A DNA stretch of 64,000 bases from Methanohalophilus portucalensis (GCF_002761295.1 NZ_CP017881.1:1797750-1861749); one strand, 5' to 3'. Numbered from the stretch's first letter, positions 26,026 through 34,545 are shown. Program-made: numbers and translations. The notes: generated by a model from the sequence alone, not told the origin.

Positions 26026-26538
26026 ATGCCCGAAAAAGAACTTGACGATAAGATACTCAGTCTTCTTGAAAAGAATCCGGCCCTTTCTGCAGTCGAACTG
26101 GCAGATGTACTGAACGTATCTGAAAAAGCAGTACAAGCAAGACTTGGAGAGATGGGAGATTCCAGGCAAACTATCCTGATAATAGATGACGAGCCCGATG
26201 CTATAATTGCTGCAAAAAGAGCATTGCAAGCAGAAGGATATAATGTTATTGAGGCCTATAACGGGAAAACCGGTCTCGAAGCAATTGAGGAAAAAACACC
26301 CGACCTTATCCTCCTGGATGTAATGATGCCGGACATGGATGGTTTTGAAGTGTGCAAACACCTGAAAGAAGATGAACTGCATAACCACATACCTATAATA
26401 ATGCTTACCGCAAAAGGTGAAGTTGATGACCGGGTAGAAGGAATTGAGACAGGTGCAGACGATTATATTACAAAACCTTTCAACCTGAGAGAACTGAAGG
26501 CCCGCATTAGAATGGTATTACGCCGGAAACAAGACTGA
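26026..26538 (+). CDS. Response regulator with N-terminal HTH-like segment
   Basis: A 170-residue protein. Residues 5-45 look like an AsnC-type helix-turn-helix (DKILSLLEKNPALSAVELAD then NVSEKAVQARL); residues 48-168 are a receiver domain with the acidic pair D54-D55, phospho-acceptor D98 (LLDVMMPDMDG), a conserved T/S in MLTAKG and K in ITKPF. HTH ahead of the receiver is the reverse of the bacterial order. ATG 26026 is chosen over GTG 26017 for lack of any SD at either. It ends 8 bases before the kinase gene, its likely partner. Confidence 0.9.
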   Translation: MPEKELDDKILSLLEKNPALSAVELADVLNVSEKAVQARLGEMGDSRQTILIIDDEPDAIIAAKRALQAEGYNVIEAYNGKTGLEAIEEKTPDLILLDVMMPDMDGFEVCKHLKEDELHNHIPIIMLTAKGEVDDRVEGIETGADDYITKPFNLRELKARIRMVLRRKQD

Positions 26539-26546
26539 TCATTCCC

Positions 26547-28274
26547 ATGTTTTTCAGTAATCGACGATATAACATAATAATCATAACTTTCATTGCCCTT
26601 CTTTTTATAGGTTCTGTTATTTTTTTGGGGGCACGTTCAAACCTCGAGGTACAGGAAATCTTTGAGGAGCAATATACAGAACAACAGACCCTCAATGCAA
26701 GACAAATATCATCGGGCGTCACAGAATTTCTGAATGAGAAGATCGTAGCCCTGGAAGTAATAGCAGGTGCTGAAAATGGAGTTCCTGATGACTTCTATAT
26801 GAGATCTTTCAAATCCCTGTACGAAAGGTCACAGGGATTTTATGCCCTTCAGTATATCGATGAAAACGGCACCATTGCCTCTGGTTATCCTGAAGATAGA
26901 ACACCCCTGGGATATAACCTGTATGAAAACAACATGGATCAAGCTTTCCAAAAAACAAAAACAATGGGCAGGACCTATATTACCAATCCTACATACACGT
27001 TTGAAGACGAACTTGCAATGTATGTTTGGGTTCCCGTCTATTCTGGAAATGATTTTAAAGGAACGGTCCTGGCAATAATACGTATCGAGGAAATCACAGA
27101 AAGGGTCATACAAAGTTATGATTCATCTGCCGGTTATGTCTATATTATCGACGACAGAGGGAATCTGCTGTATCACAGTGACAACCCGAATGAAACAGGG
27201 AAAAATTATTTTGACATTCTCAATGAGCCCGATCAGGACCGTCTTTACATACTTGGGGAACAGACGGAAGGAAAAGAAGGTACAGGACGTTTTGAGGAAC
27301 TCAATGAAAACAATGGACTGGAAGAAAAACTCGTATCATATGTACCAATAAAATGGTACAATCAAGTATGGTCTGTGGGTGTTGTGACACCAGTACCTTT
27401 CATAACCTCAATTGTACGCTCCATATACCTGAAACAGGCAACCTTCATGATAATAACGACATTTTTCATCTTGTTCTTCACCTCATTAATATCATTGATC
27501 TTTTTATCCTGGAATCGTAAACTGGAGGAAGAAGTACATAAAAAAACCGAACTACTTGAAAATTCCAACCAGCGCTTGCAAAAACTCAACCGCGTGAAAA
27601 ATGAATTCCTGTCCATGGTATCACATGAATTGAAAACTCCTCTCACAGCCATGCGCACATCAAGTGAATTCCTCCGGGAAGAAGAATGTGACAAAGAAAC
27701 ACAGGAAGAAATGCTTGACCTCATTATCCGCAATATAGACAGGCAATCCAGAATGGTTGATGATCTGCTTGATATTTCCCGCATTGAATCAGGCAGGATG
27801 GTTTTCAAAGAGGAAAAGATCAACCTCAAAGAAATCATTGATAATGCAATCCAGATGATGGAACCGATGGCAACAAAAAATGGAATTAGAATTGAAAGAG
27901 ATTTGGATAATGATTCCCGGGTCAAAGCAGATAAAGATAAACTGTTGAGGGTTTTTGTCAATTTGCTCAACAACGCTATCAAATTCACAGCCAATAAAGG
28001 TGAAAACATAAAAATTGAAACTGAAGAAGCGGGAGATTTCGTGGAAATAAGTGTCATAGACAGTGGTATAGGCATACCTGAAAAAGAGCAGGATAAAATA
28101 TTTGAAAAATTCTATCAGGTAGACAGTACCTCCCGCCGCAAAGTGGGGGGTAGTGGCCTTGGGCTTGCGATTATCAAAGGAATAATAGAAGGCCAGGGTG
28201 GTTCCATAAGGGTAAAAAGTGAGCCAGGACTTGGCAGCACATTTACATTTACATTGAGGAAGTGGGAAGAATGA
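26547..28274 (+). CDS. Membrane histidine kinase with extracytoplasmic Cache-like sensor
   Basis: A 575-residue kinase. Helix 1 at about 9-31, an outside sensor of roughly 260 residues with dCache-like features (GYPEDRTPLGYNL, AMYVWVPVYSGNDFKGTVL, VYIIDDRGNLLYHS), helix 2 at about 298-322, a coiled linker with no clear HAMP, HisKA with H360 in MVSHELKTPLTAMR, and an ATPase domain (NLLNNAIKFTANKG, DSGIGIP, GGSGLGLAI). It probably phosphorylates the preceding receiver protein in response to a small extracellular ligand. Confidence 0.93.
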   Translation: MFFSNRRYNIIIITFIALLFIGSVIFLGARSNLEVQEIFEEQYTEQQTLNARQISSGVTEFLNEKIVALEVIAGAENGVPDDFYMRSFKSLYERSQGFYALQYIDENGTIASGYPEDRTPLGYNLYENNMDQAFQKTKTMGRTYITNPTYTFEDELAMYVWVPVYSGNDFKGTVLAIIRIEEITERVIQSYDSSAGYVYIIDDRGNLLYHSDNPNETGKNYFDILNEPDQDRLYILGEQTEGKEGTGRFEELNENNGLEEKLVSYVPIKWYNQVWSVGVVTPVPFITSIVRSIYLKQATFMIITTFFILFFTSLISLIFLSWNRKLEEEVHKKTELLENSNQRLQKLNRVKNEFLSMVSHELKTPLTAMRTSSEFLREEECDKETQEEMLDLIIRNIDRQSRMVDDLLDISRIESGRMVFKEEKINLKEIIDNAIQMMEPMATKNGIRIERDLDNDSRVKADKDKLLRVFVNLLNNAIKFTANKGENIKIETEEAGDFVEISVIDSGIGIPEKEQDKIFEKFYQVDSTSRRKVGGSGLGLAIIKGIIEGQGGSIRVKSEPGLGSTFTFTLRKWEE

Positions 28275-28705
28275 AAAAAATAGTAATGATATGTGTAGTT
28301 CTGTTCTTGTTGACAGCAGGATGCCTGCATGATTCAGAAGAACAACGTACAAAGGAATATGCAGACCCCATTGCAAACCAGCTTATCAGGGGGATGCAAC
28401 AGGACAATTACACGCTTTTTTCGGAAAAATTCACACCTACTATGAAAAAGGCCCTGCCAGAGGAAACCTTCTATGAAGTGAACGGGATGTTGATGTCCAC
28501 CGTAGGCAAGCCTGTATCACTGGAATTTCTCAAGTCTGTTGAAGGAGAGAGGTTTGTAACTATTGTTTATACCGTTACATTTGAAGACGGTTCTGAAGGA
28601 TTGTTCAGTATCGCCTTAAAAGAAGAAAATGGGGAAACAAAGGTTGCTGGTGCCTGGATCGATTCCCCGAAATTGCGTCAGGAACAGGAAAATGTGACCC
28701 TTTAA
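28271..28705 (+). CDS. Putative lipoprotein, DUF3887-like
   Basis: A 144-residue protein starting with a lipoprotein signal (KKIVMICVVLFLLTAGC; lipobox LTAG with C18). The rest is a small alpha/beta domain (ANQLIRGMQQDNYTLFSEKF, then YTVTFEDGSEGLFSIALKEE) like DUF3887 domains. The ATG overlaps the kinase stop as ATGA, so it is translationally coupled and may be an accessory of that sensor. Function unknown. Confidence 0.8.
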   Translation: MKKIVMICVVLFLLTAGCLHDSEEQRTKEYADPIANQLIRGMQQDNYTLFSEKFTPTMKKALPEETFYEVNGMLMSTVGKPVSLEFLKSVEGERFVTIVYTVTFEDGSEGLFSIALKEENGETKVAGAWIDSPKLRQEQENVTL

Positions 28706-28709
28706 GGGG

Positions 28710-28928
28710 TCACTCATATCGCAGTGCATCCAGAGGATTCATCATTGATGATTTTTAGCTGGTATACTTTTGCATTTCAAAAGTAACCGTCCCGATGTCA
28801 CCTGGAAGCAATGCTTGTGGTTCCACACTGTAACTTACCGCTACTGTTGGACTTATCTCTGTATCGGCAAAAGCTGTCGATGAAATAAAAAAGAAAAGAA
28901 GAAATAGGGTAAATACTACTTTTTTCAC
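28710..28928 (-). pseudogene. Fused remnant: start of a COG1361-like protein joined to the tail of a MacB permease
   Basis: The frame starts at GTG with a signal peptide (KKVVFTLFLLFFFISSTAFA), continues into the PGDIGTVTF beta-repeat typical of the ABC accessory proteins, and meets a TAA after 57 codons. The same frame then reads KSSMMNPLDALRYE and TGA, which is the characteristic last dozen residues of an FtsX/MacB permease. This looks like an internal deletion that removed most of two neighbouring genes. The GTG overlaps the upstream Yip1 stop (GTGA) and has a GGAGGG site, so a 57-residue exported peptide might still be made. Confidence 0.75.
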
Positions 28929-29554
28929 GCAATCCCTCCAATATAACTAATGAGGGAATAGAGAATAAGGAGACCGATAGGAATTCCTACAGAAATCAAG
29001 GCCCCACGAAGGTTTAAGTTACGTGCATTCTTGAGACCAAAAATCCAGATATTGGCACTCCACAGTTGGAATATGATACCAACAAGTGTTGCAACCTGCA
29101 TTATGGGATCATTGGAAAGCATCTGGGCTATCTGTGCGGGATTTGCAGAAGATGCCCGGAGAGAATCTGATACCTGGTTTATAGCATACAGACCAAAGAT
29201 AGAATTCAATAGAACCGGGATGTAACCATAACCGACAAACTCAAGGCTGCGCTTAAATGAGCCTTCTCCGCCAAACAGGGCTGACAGTCCATAGAAAACT
29301 GCTGTGTAGATCGGCCATAAGACAAGGACGCCAAGGAATCCTCCCACAGCAACAAAAATTGCACCCGCTCCTGCAAATCCTCCCCCAACAGCTGCGGATG
29401 ACAAAATTGCCTTTACCATTATATAACCAGAAATTGCTCCCATCAAGGCATTCAGAACCACAATGAGAGCAGGCATTTTAAACTGAATTCTTTCCGTCAT
29501 TTTTTCTTTGAAGAAACTGTCAGGGTTTGTAAGTACATTGATGATTTCACTCAT
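28925..29554 (-). CDS. Yip1-family membrane protein
   Basis: A 209-residue protein with an N-terminal cytoplasmic segment (INVLTNPDSFFKEKMTE) and five membrane helices rich in Gly and Ala, the layout of the Yip1 domain (PF04893) common in archaea. The role is unknown; it is often encoded next to MacB-type ABC genes, which agrees with the ABC remnant directly downstream on the same strand. Start codon has GAGGT about 5 bases upstream, and a strongly structured leader precedes it. Confidence 0.82.
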   Translation of the reverse strand: MSEIINVLTNPDSFFKEKMTERIQFKMPALIVVLNALMGAISGYIMVKAILSSAAVGGGFAGAGAIFVAVGGFLGVLVLWPIYTAVFYGLSALFGGEGSFKRSLEFVGYGYIPVLLNSIFGLYAINQVSDSLRASSANPAQIAQMLSNDPIMQVATLVGIIFQLWSANIWIFGLKNARNLNLRGALISVGIPIGLLILYSLISYIGGIA

Positions 29555-29585
29555 AGAATTACCTCATAAAATAATAAAATTTAAA

Positions 29586-29670
29586 GTTGCCAGAAGAAGC
29601 GAAATACTGAGAGGGGGTATTAAGGTGGCATCAATACGGATTGATGGTGCAGTATCCTTCATCTGGCAAC
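29586..29670 (-). ncRNA. Candidate structured RNA: leader of the Yip1 gene or independent small RNA
   Basis: An 85-nt element with nested helices: P1 pairs 29657-29670 with 29586-29599 (14 positions, one U-U mismatch), P2 pairs ATACTG with CAGTAT, and P3 is CATCAAT/ATTGATG around a 4-nt loop. On the minus strand a TATA-like TTAATTATATAG lies 15-26 bases upstream, so transcription should start near its 5' end; a U-rich stretch and the Yip1 start follow 31 bases later. The strand is inferred: helices are symmetric, and on the plus strand an ACA triplet follows P1, a feature of H/ACA guide RNAs. I do not recognise a known riboswitch class. Confidence 0.5.
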
Positions 29671-29783
29671 ATAGAAAGAATAGACTATATAATTAATAAA
29701 CCTTTCTATATTTAGACAAGCAAGGGTTATAAAAGTCGTTTGTTTTGATATACTTAGTACTCTAAAAAACCTATTAACTAAAC

Positions 29784-30689
29784 TCACCTTTCCAACGAAC
29801 CAGTTATAAATGGGAGTAGGGAACCGGACACATAACCAACATAGTGTACGAGAACATTAGTGCGCACACCATCCGGAGAAATTATATTTCCAGGGAAAAG
29901 AAATGCAGACGTAGCCGGAAGGAGGATAATAATAGATACTGCAGTTACGATCTCAATAAATCTTTCCTGTTTTTTTCTTTCCCAGGGACGATGGATCAAA
30001 TCCAGATTTTCCTGATTCCATCTACTCAGGATTAATTCGGCCCGGGAAAAAATCCGATGCAACACTTCCTGACCCTTTATAATATTGGCAAATACAATAA
30101 AGGAGCAAAAAATTACCAGCCATAAATTTCCATAAGTAAGGGATATGATCACAAGATTGGTACAGAGTGCTGCAAATAGAAGATGAATAGGGTTACCAGT
30201 ACTCCATTTCCCTGCCATATAGGCAAATGTGGAATATAAAAGATAACCAAACATCGCTGCTACAATGCCGGACATACCAGTAACGGTACCTGCCGAGGGA
30301 ACACCCCGGAGTGTTAATATTGAGAACAGGATGGGAAGGAGGAGAAAAATGAGTAACATGTGAATTCTAAACTTTATACGTTCAAAATTCAGGGCTATAA
30401 TAAGAGGCATTACAAACAGATAACTTCGCATATTGGAAAGCAGATGGGACAAATCTACATGTGAATAATTTGATAATAACATGGGCAATCTAGACGGATC
30501 ATTGGAATCGAGGACAAAATACGTTGCAAGAGAAGGATCCGATAAAAGGAGGAAGTAAATCACAATGTTTAACCACGGCATAAAAAGAAGGAATACAAAA
30601 AAATCTACAGGATCATGCAGTATATTATCAAGCAATGGCTTATCCATTTCTTCTTCTACAAAAGAAAAAAAATGCCTAACATCACTCAT
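29784..30689 (-). CDS. Rhomboid-family intramembrane serine protease
   Basis: A 301-residue protein with at least six membrane helices. Rhomboid signatures are present: H82/N86 in SHVDLSHLLSNM, catalytic S140 in GMSGIVAAMFGY and H282 in VHYVGYVSG. These cleave substrates inside the membrane with a Ser-His dyad. A long cytoplasmic loop (about 210-240) interrupts the later helices, and the C-terminus ends soon after the catalytic helix. The gene is monocistronic as far as the sequence shows. Confidence 0.85.
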   Translation of the reverse strand: MSDVRHFFSFVEEEMDKPLLDNILHDPVDFFVFLLFMPWLNIVIYFLLLSDPSLATYFVLDSNDPSRLPMLLSNYSHVDLSHLLSNMRSYLFVMPLIIALNFERIKFRIHMLLIFLLLPILFSILTLRGVPSAGTVTGMSGIVAAMFGYLLYSTFAYMAGKWSTGNPIHLLFAALCTNLVIISLTYGNLWLVIFCSFIVFANIIKGQEVLHRIFSRAELILSRWNQENLDLIHRPWERKKQERFIEIVTAVSIIILLPATSAFLFPGNIISPDGVRTNVLVHYVGYVSGSLLPFITGSLER

Positions 30690-30926
30690 ATATACACATT
30701 AAAAAAAGCTGTATAAATAAGCTGTACCGGGACAAAATAAAAACTAATAAAACTCATAGCAGAAACAACTGTGTGAATCTAACTCAATTTTATTCATTGA
30801 ATAAATCACTTTATATCTCTTAATAAGCAGATAAGGTGAGAGGATATATAGATACCTTTAACTGCGAACCATTTTGAAGTCTAATGATGTCGTTTTTAAA
30901 CTAAGAACCAGTTGTGCAATAAAAAT
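30690..30926. other. AT-rich spacer without a supported gene
   Basis: No open frame with a ribosome binding site is seen on either strand. A TATA-like TCACTTTATATCTC near 30804-30817 could start a short plus-strand transcript ending at the TTTTTAA near 30893, but no conserved RNA shape is evident. Confidence 0.4.
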
Positions 30927-30945
30927 GCAAAACTTATATATTAAG
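30927..30945 (+). promoter_or_regulatory. Strong BRE-TATA promoter of the DUF169 gene
   Basis: GCAAAACTTATATATTAAG is close to the ideal archaeal element. A start about 25 bases downstream gives a leader of about 35 nt before the ATG. Confidence 0.7.
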
Positions 30946-31000
30946 CAGTAATGTGCCATAAACATAATATCTTCACATTTAACAAACAAGGAATACAAAA

Positions 31001-31684
31001 ATGAAAATTGAAGAAATAAACCAGATGGGAAAAGAATTGAAAGACCTTTTAAAACTCAAAAATCCACCAGTAGCTGTTGCGCTTGTGCCTGAAACTCATG
31101 AAGTACCTGAAGGTATCAATAAAGTTGAAGAAAAAATGAGACACTGCCAGATGGTAGACAAAGTTCGCAAAGAGGAAAGCGAATTCTATGCCCTGGTTGA
31201 TGACCAGCAATGCAAAGGAGGTGCAGCTGTTATGGGACTACAGGAAATGGCACCCAAACTTGCCAACGGGGATGTCTATTACAACCTGAACAGGTATAAA
31301 ACAATCAACTCCGCAAGACGTACTATGCAACAGGTTCCCAGACTCAAAGCAGGGTCTACAAAAGCAGTATTATATGGTCCTCTGGACAAGGTGAGCTTCA
31401 TCCCGGATGTGGTACTTGTTATTGATACACCTAAAAAGGCAATGCAACTCTCACAGGCCCTTTTGCACCGTTTCGGTGGCCGTGTGAATGCAAACTTCGC
31501 GGGAATCCAGAGTCTTTGTGCTGACGGAGTTGTCCAGCCTTATAAAGATGGACACATAAGTGCATCTCTGGGATGTGGCGGAAGTCGAAAGTATGCCAAT
31601 GTTGCAGAAGATGAAATGATAATCGGCATCCCTGTGGAAAGGCTGCATGATATGATAGAAGCAGCTCATGAGATGTTTGGCTGA
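31001..31684 (+). CDS. DUF169 family protein
   Basis: A 227-residue cytoplasmic protein of the DUF169 family (COG2043): LKLKNPPVAVALVPE at 16-30, then conserved cysteines in RHCQMV, DQQCKGGAAVMGL, SLCADGVV and SLGCGGSRKYA. The four cysteines spread over the protein suggest a metal or Fe-S site, though none is proven. The family is common in methanogens and anaerobic bacteria without a known reaction. It has its own strong promoter and a hairpin terminator. Confidence 0.88.
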   Translation: MKIEEINQMGKELKDLLKLKNPPVAVALVPETHEVPEGINKVEEKMRHCQMVDKVRKEESEFYALVDDQQCKGGAAVMGLQEMAPKLANGDVYYNLNRYKTINSARRTMQQVPRLKAGSTKAVLYGPLDKVSFIPDVVLVIDTPKKAMQLSQALLHRFGGRVNANFAGIQSLCADGVVQPYKDGHISASLGCGGSRKYANVAEDEMIIGIPVERLHDMIEAAHEMFG

Positions 31685-31714
31685 AATCTCTGTACCTTAT
31701 TTTACCTTAATCGG

Positions 31715-31750
31715 GGTGGCATCTATACACCTTAGATCACCTCATTTTAA
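31715..31750 (+). terminator. Hairpin terminator after the DUF169 gene
   Basis: GGTG-GC-ATCTA pairs with TAGAT-CACC (2-nt bulge, 7-nt loop), followed by ATTTTAATTTG. The word GGTGGCATC also occurs in the structured element at 29586-29670. Confidence 0.5.
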
Positions 31751-31846
31751 TTTGAATTAATAATAAATTTTGTTTTTACCCTTCAGTTCTCTTTGTCAAG
31801 ACAATTCACAATCGTTAACTATAAATATACGCAAGCGCACATCTAT

Positions 31847-31870
31847 ATGTGTAACAAATACCTTACACAT
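31847..31870. promoter_or_regulatory. Dyad operator candidate at the start of the Met-rich small-protein operon
   Basis: ATGTGTAA and TTACACAT are perfect 8-bp arms 8 bases apart. A TATA-like ACTATAAATATAC lies about 20-30 bases upstream, so the dyad covers the expected transcription start. The winged-helix protein encoded at the end of the same run is the natural candidate to bind it. Confidence 0.55.
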
Positions 31871-31894
31871 GTATTTAATAAAATGGTGATGGAA

Positions 31895-32371
31895 ATGGAA
31901 AATAAAACAATTGTACTGCTTGCAGGTACCATTATTATCGGTATAATGCTGATAGGGACCGTTTCAGCCCACTTGGCTAGTGGTGGATATGGGATGACCG
32001 ACTCCCGAAACAGTGGTTATGTCGATGGCAGTGGAGCAGGTTATTACTGCAACTATGGCTATGGGCAGGGATATAATGCCAACGGGGTTGATTCAGCTGA
32101 GGATGCAACATCAGTGATTACCGAAGATGAAGCAATCTCAATTTTTGAAGAAGCTACAGGCATCAATGTAAAAGATGAAAATGTCTATCAGATGGGACGC
32201 TGGTTTGTAATCAACTACATTGATCAGGACACTATTAAACAGGGACGTGTAGATTCAATAACAGAAGATGTAATCGAGGATCTTTCGTCCTATGCAACGC
32301 AGGAATCCTATGAATACCAGAATAATTACAGGTACCAGAGAGGAGCTGGTGGCTGCATAGGCTACCGTTAA
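31895..32371 (+). CDS. Small exported Gly/Tyr-rich protein
   Basis: A 158-residue protein with a signal peptide or N-terminal anchor (TIVLLAGTIIIGIMLIGTVSA), then a Gly/Tyr/Ser-rich segment (SGGYGMTDSRNSGY, YYCNYGYGQGYN), an acidic alpha/beta domain (about 70-130) and a Tyr-rich tail ending in GGCIGYR. Two cysteines, both outside. ATG 31895 is chosen because GGTGAT lies 4 bases upstream; in-frame ATGs at 31883 and 31889 overlap that site. No family was recognised. It is the first gene of a four-gene run ending with a regulator. Confidence 0.7.
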   Translation: MENKTIVLLAGTIIIGIMLIGTVSAHLASGGYGMTDSRNSGYVDGSGAGYYCNYGYGQGYNANGVDSAEDATSVITEDEAISIFEEATGINVKDENVYQMGRWFVINYIDQDTIKQGRVDSITEDVIEDLSSYATQESYEYQNNYRYQRGAGGCIGYR

Positions 32372-32409
32372 TCCTCCATATTCTTTTTATTTAGAGGTGA
32401 CACAATAAT

Positions 32410-32685
32410 ATGATGTTTGGTAATATGATGTATGGCACAGGTTTCTCAGTATGGGGAATGATACTAAATTTCCTCCTGATCTTACTAGCCATAGGCTTGG
32501 TTGTTTCACTTTTGAACAGAGGTGGCACAATGTGTTGTGGGAGCCAGAATACGCCACGCAATGAAGCTATAAATGCTGAAAGCCAGAATAAAGCAGACAC
32601 GGAGCGTTTAAACAGGCTGGAAAAAGAGGTCAAAGACACAAAAAAGATGATTGAAGAAATAAAGGATAAATTTGATGAAGTCTAA
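32410..32685 (+). CDS. Met-rich small membrane protein with coiled-coil tail, paralogue 1
   Basis: A 91-residue protein: Met-rich N-terminus (MMFGNMMYGTGFSVWG), one membrane helix (about 17-37), a short CC-containing linker (TMCCGSQN), then a charged coiled coil (ERLNRLEKEVKDTKKMIEEI). The tail layout resembles SHOCT-like small proteins. Methionine clusters can bind Cu(I), and two adjacent cysteines strengthen that idea, but function is unproven. The next gene is a clear duplicate. Confidence 0.8.
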   Translation: MMFGNMMYGTGFSVWGMILNFLLILLAIGLVVSLLNRGGTMCCGSQNTPRNEAINAESQNKADTERLNRLEKEVKDTKKMIEEIKDKFDEV

Positions 32686-32726
32686 TTATTGGACAAATGA
32701 ATCTTTTACAGGGGTGACATGATAAC

Positions 32727-32963
32727 ATGATGTATGGAAATATGATGTATGGCACAGGGTTTTCAGTATGGGGAATTATACTAAACTTACTTCTTATCCT
32801 GCTTGTAGTTGGTGCTGTTGTCGTGCTTTTAACACGCAGTGGTGCCATAAATTGTGAAAGCCAGAAAACAGCAGACATAGAACGTTTGAACAGGCTGGAA
32901 AGTGAAGTAAAGGATACCAAAAAAATGGTAGAAGAAATTAAAGATAAACTTGACGAAATATAA
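32727..32963 (+). CDS. Met-rich small membrane protein with coiled-coil tail, paralogue 2
   Basis: A 78-residue near-copy of the preceding protein, with the same MMYGTGFSVWG start, membrane helix and ERLNRLESEVKDTKK coiled coil. It lacks the 13-residue linker insert and has one cysteine instead of two. The upstream sequences (GGGGTGACATGATAACATG here; GAGGTGACACAATAATATG before paralogue 1) are also alike, so the whole unit duplicated in tandem. Confidence 0.8.
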   Translation: MMYGNMMYGTGFSVWGIILNLLLILLVVGAVVVLLTRSGAINCESQKTADIERLNRLESEVKDTKKMVEEIKDKLDEI

Positions 32964-32997
32964 TTTGGTTTAAACTTTAGTATAAAGGGTACAACCC

Positions 32998-33315
32998 ATG
33001 CAAAAAAAACTCCAGGGAATTGTCAGCCTTGGCGAAGCTCTATCACATCCTCTGCGACTGAAACTCATATGCATGCTTGCAGACAGGGAATGGTATGTAT
33101 ATGAGCTTGCCAAAGAACTAGATGTTTCCAGACAGGTACTGTATCTTCACCTGAAACGTCTTGAGAAAGCCGATATCGTTGAAAGTGATCTTCGCCTGGA
33201 AGAAGATGATATGCGTGCCAAGAAATTCTTTAAGTTAAAGGAATTTGATATAAAATTGGACGTTCAGGACCTTAAAGACATCTTTGAGACAGAAACAATC
33301 CCAAAAAAGAATTGA
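32998..33315 (+). CDS. ArsR-like winged-helix regulator
   Basis: A 105-residue regulator: SLGEALSHPLRLKLICMLAD (about 11-30), recognition region VYELAKELDVSRQVLYLHLKRLE, a wing, and a C-terminal acidic helix. It has the ArsR/HTH_20 fold but no obvious metal site apart from C26. It follows the two Met-rich genes by 34 bases on the same strand and likely controls them through the dyad at 31847. Confidence 0.85.
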   Translation: MQKKLQGIVSLGEALSHPLRLKLICMLADREWYVYELAKELDVSRQVLYLHLKRLEKADIVESDLRLEEDDMRAKKFFKLKEFDIKLDVQDLKDIFETETIPKKN

Positions 33316-33318
33316 TAT

Positions 33319-34545
33319 TTATTCCTCATCGAGCCCTTTTGTACCGAATATATAATTGGCAACCCTTACAGCATCCCTGTCTCCTGTTACTTTTTCCTCT
33401 GAATCACTGAGTTTGACAACAGGAATATCATTGATTTTATGCAACTTGATCACAATGTTCAGGGGAGGATTTTCCTTGAAGAATCCTGAGTTATTGGTCA
33501 GGCTTGTACCTATACCGAAACTGCATTTGATTTTACCCTTACAATATTCCTGTATCCTGATTGCATCTTCGGCTTCAAGGGAATTACTGAATACTGCCAT
33601 TTTCTGCGAAGGATCAATTCCAAGAGATTTGTAATGTTGAATTGCCTTGTCAATGAAAATATAAGGATCACCACTATCATGCCTGATACCATCATAAAGA
33701 CGTGCCAGGCGACCATCAAAGTTGTTGAAGAAGGCGTCACATCCATAAGTATCTGCAAGGGCAATCCCGAGCCTGCCATCATAAACTTTAACCCAGTTTT
33801 CAAAGGCAAATTTATTGGCATTGCGCAAACCCACAAGGGCAGAATTACCCATAATCCATTCATGGCCTATAGTACCTATCGGCCGGGTTCCATATTTCAT
33901 TGCGAGATATACATTACTGGTACCCGCAAAACTTGTGGCTCGATTTAAGGTTTCCACGACCCTATCATGAAGTTCAAAACTGCGACGACGGCGAGTTCCA
34001 AATTCACTGAGTACACATCCGGAATTATCAAGTTTGTCAGATACTTCTTTAATCATATCTCCATATTTGTCCAGAAGGTCACCTTTTGAAAGATATCCAT
34101 CGGCCCAGTTATTTTCAATTGTCTCAAAATAAAGTTCAGAAACTGTAGCCATAAGCACGATTTCCCAGAGAATTGTACTATGCCACGGCCCTCTGATACA
34201 TATATCAAGATTATTGTCATCCGTCAGGGATATTTCAACCTCATCGGGATTAAAGCGGTAATTCTGTAGATGGTCAAGATAGGTATGCTTGAAAAAAGGA
34301 CAATTCTTTCCCAGCCAATGCCTTTCTTCATCAAGAAGGCGTAATTTGGGAATTTCTTCCCGGACTATATATTCAAGTTCTTCCTTGAACCGGGGGTTGA
34401 AACGTTGGTCTCCACGGTTTATGAAGCGATATTCTGCCTGTGCTTCAGGAAAAAGCTCAAGTACTGCCATTTGCATGGTCAGCTTGTACATATCATTATC
34501 AAGTATTGACCGGATCACCGTATTGCCTTCAGATAATTGTAACAT
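33319..34545 (-). CDS. pncB: Nicotinate phosphoribosyltransferase
   Basis: A 408-residue PncB-type enzyme. Visible are the N-terminal [19 protein letters not shown], the catalytic-loop region [25 protein letters not shown] and the PRPP-binding segment near [14 protein letters not shown], plus the [11 protein letters not shown] strand. It condenses nicotinate with PRPP (ATP-stimulated) for NAD salvage. It is convergent with the regulator gene, 3 bases apart, and stands alone. Confidence 0.94.
   Translation of the reverse strand: MLQLSEGNTVIRSILDNDMYKLTMQMAVLELFPEAQAEYRFINRGDQRFNPRFKEELEYIVREEIPKLRLLDEERHWLGKNCPFFKHTYLDHLQNYRFNPDEVEISLTDDNNLDICIRGPWHSTILWEIVLMATVSELYFETIENNWADGYLSKGDLLDKYGDMIKEVSDKLDNSGCVLSEFGTRRRRSFELHDRVVETLNRATSFAGTSNVYLAMKYGTRPIGTIGHEWIMGNSALVGLRNANKFAFENWVKVYDGRLGIALADTYGCDAFFNNFDGRLARLYDGIRHDSGDPYIFIDKAIQHYKSLGIDPSQKMAVFSNSLEAEDAIRIQEYCKGKIKCSFGIGTSLTNNSGFFKENPPLNIVIKLHKINDIPVVKLSDSEEKVTGDRDAVRVANYIFGTKGLDEE

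Noticed and set aside
29629..31741. GGTGGCATC hairpin similarity between the structured element and the DUF169 terminator
   Set aside because: Only nine bases and a loose hairpin shape match; the stems pair differently, so a common family is not supported.
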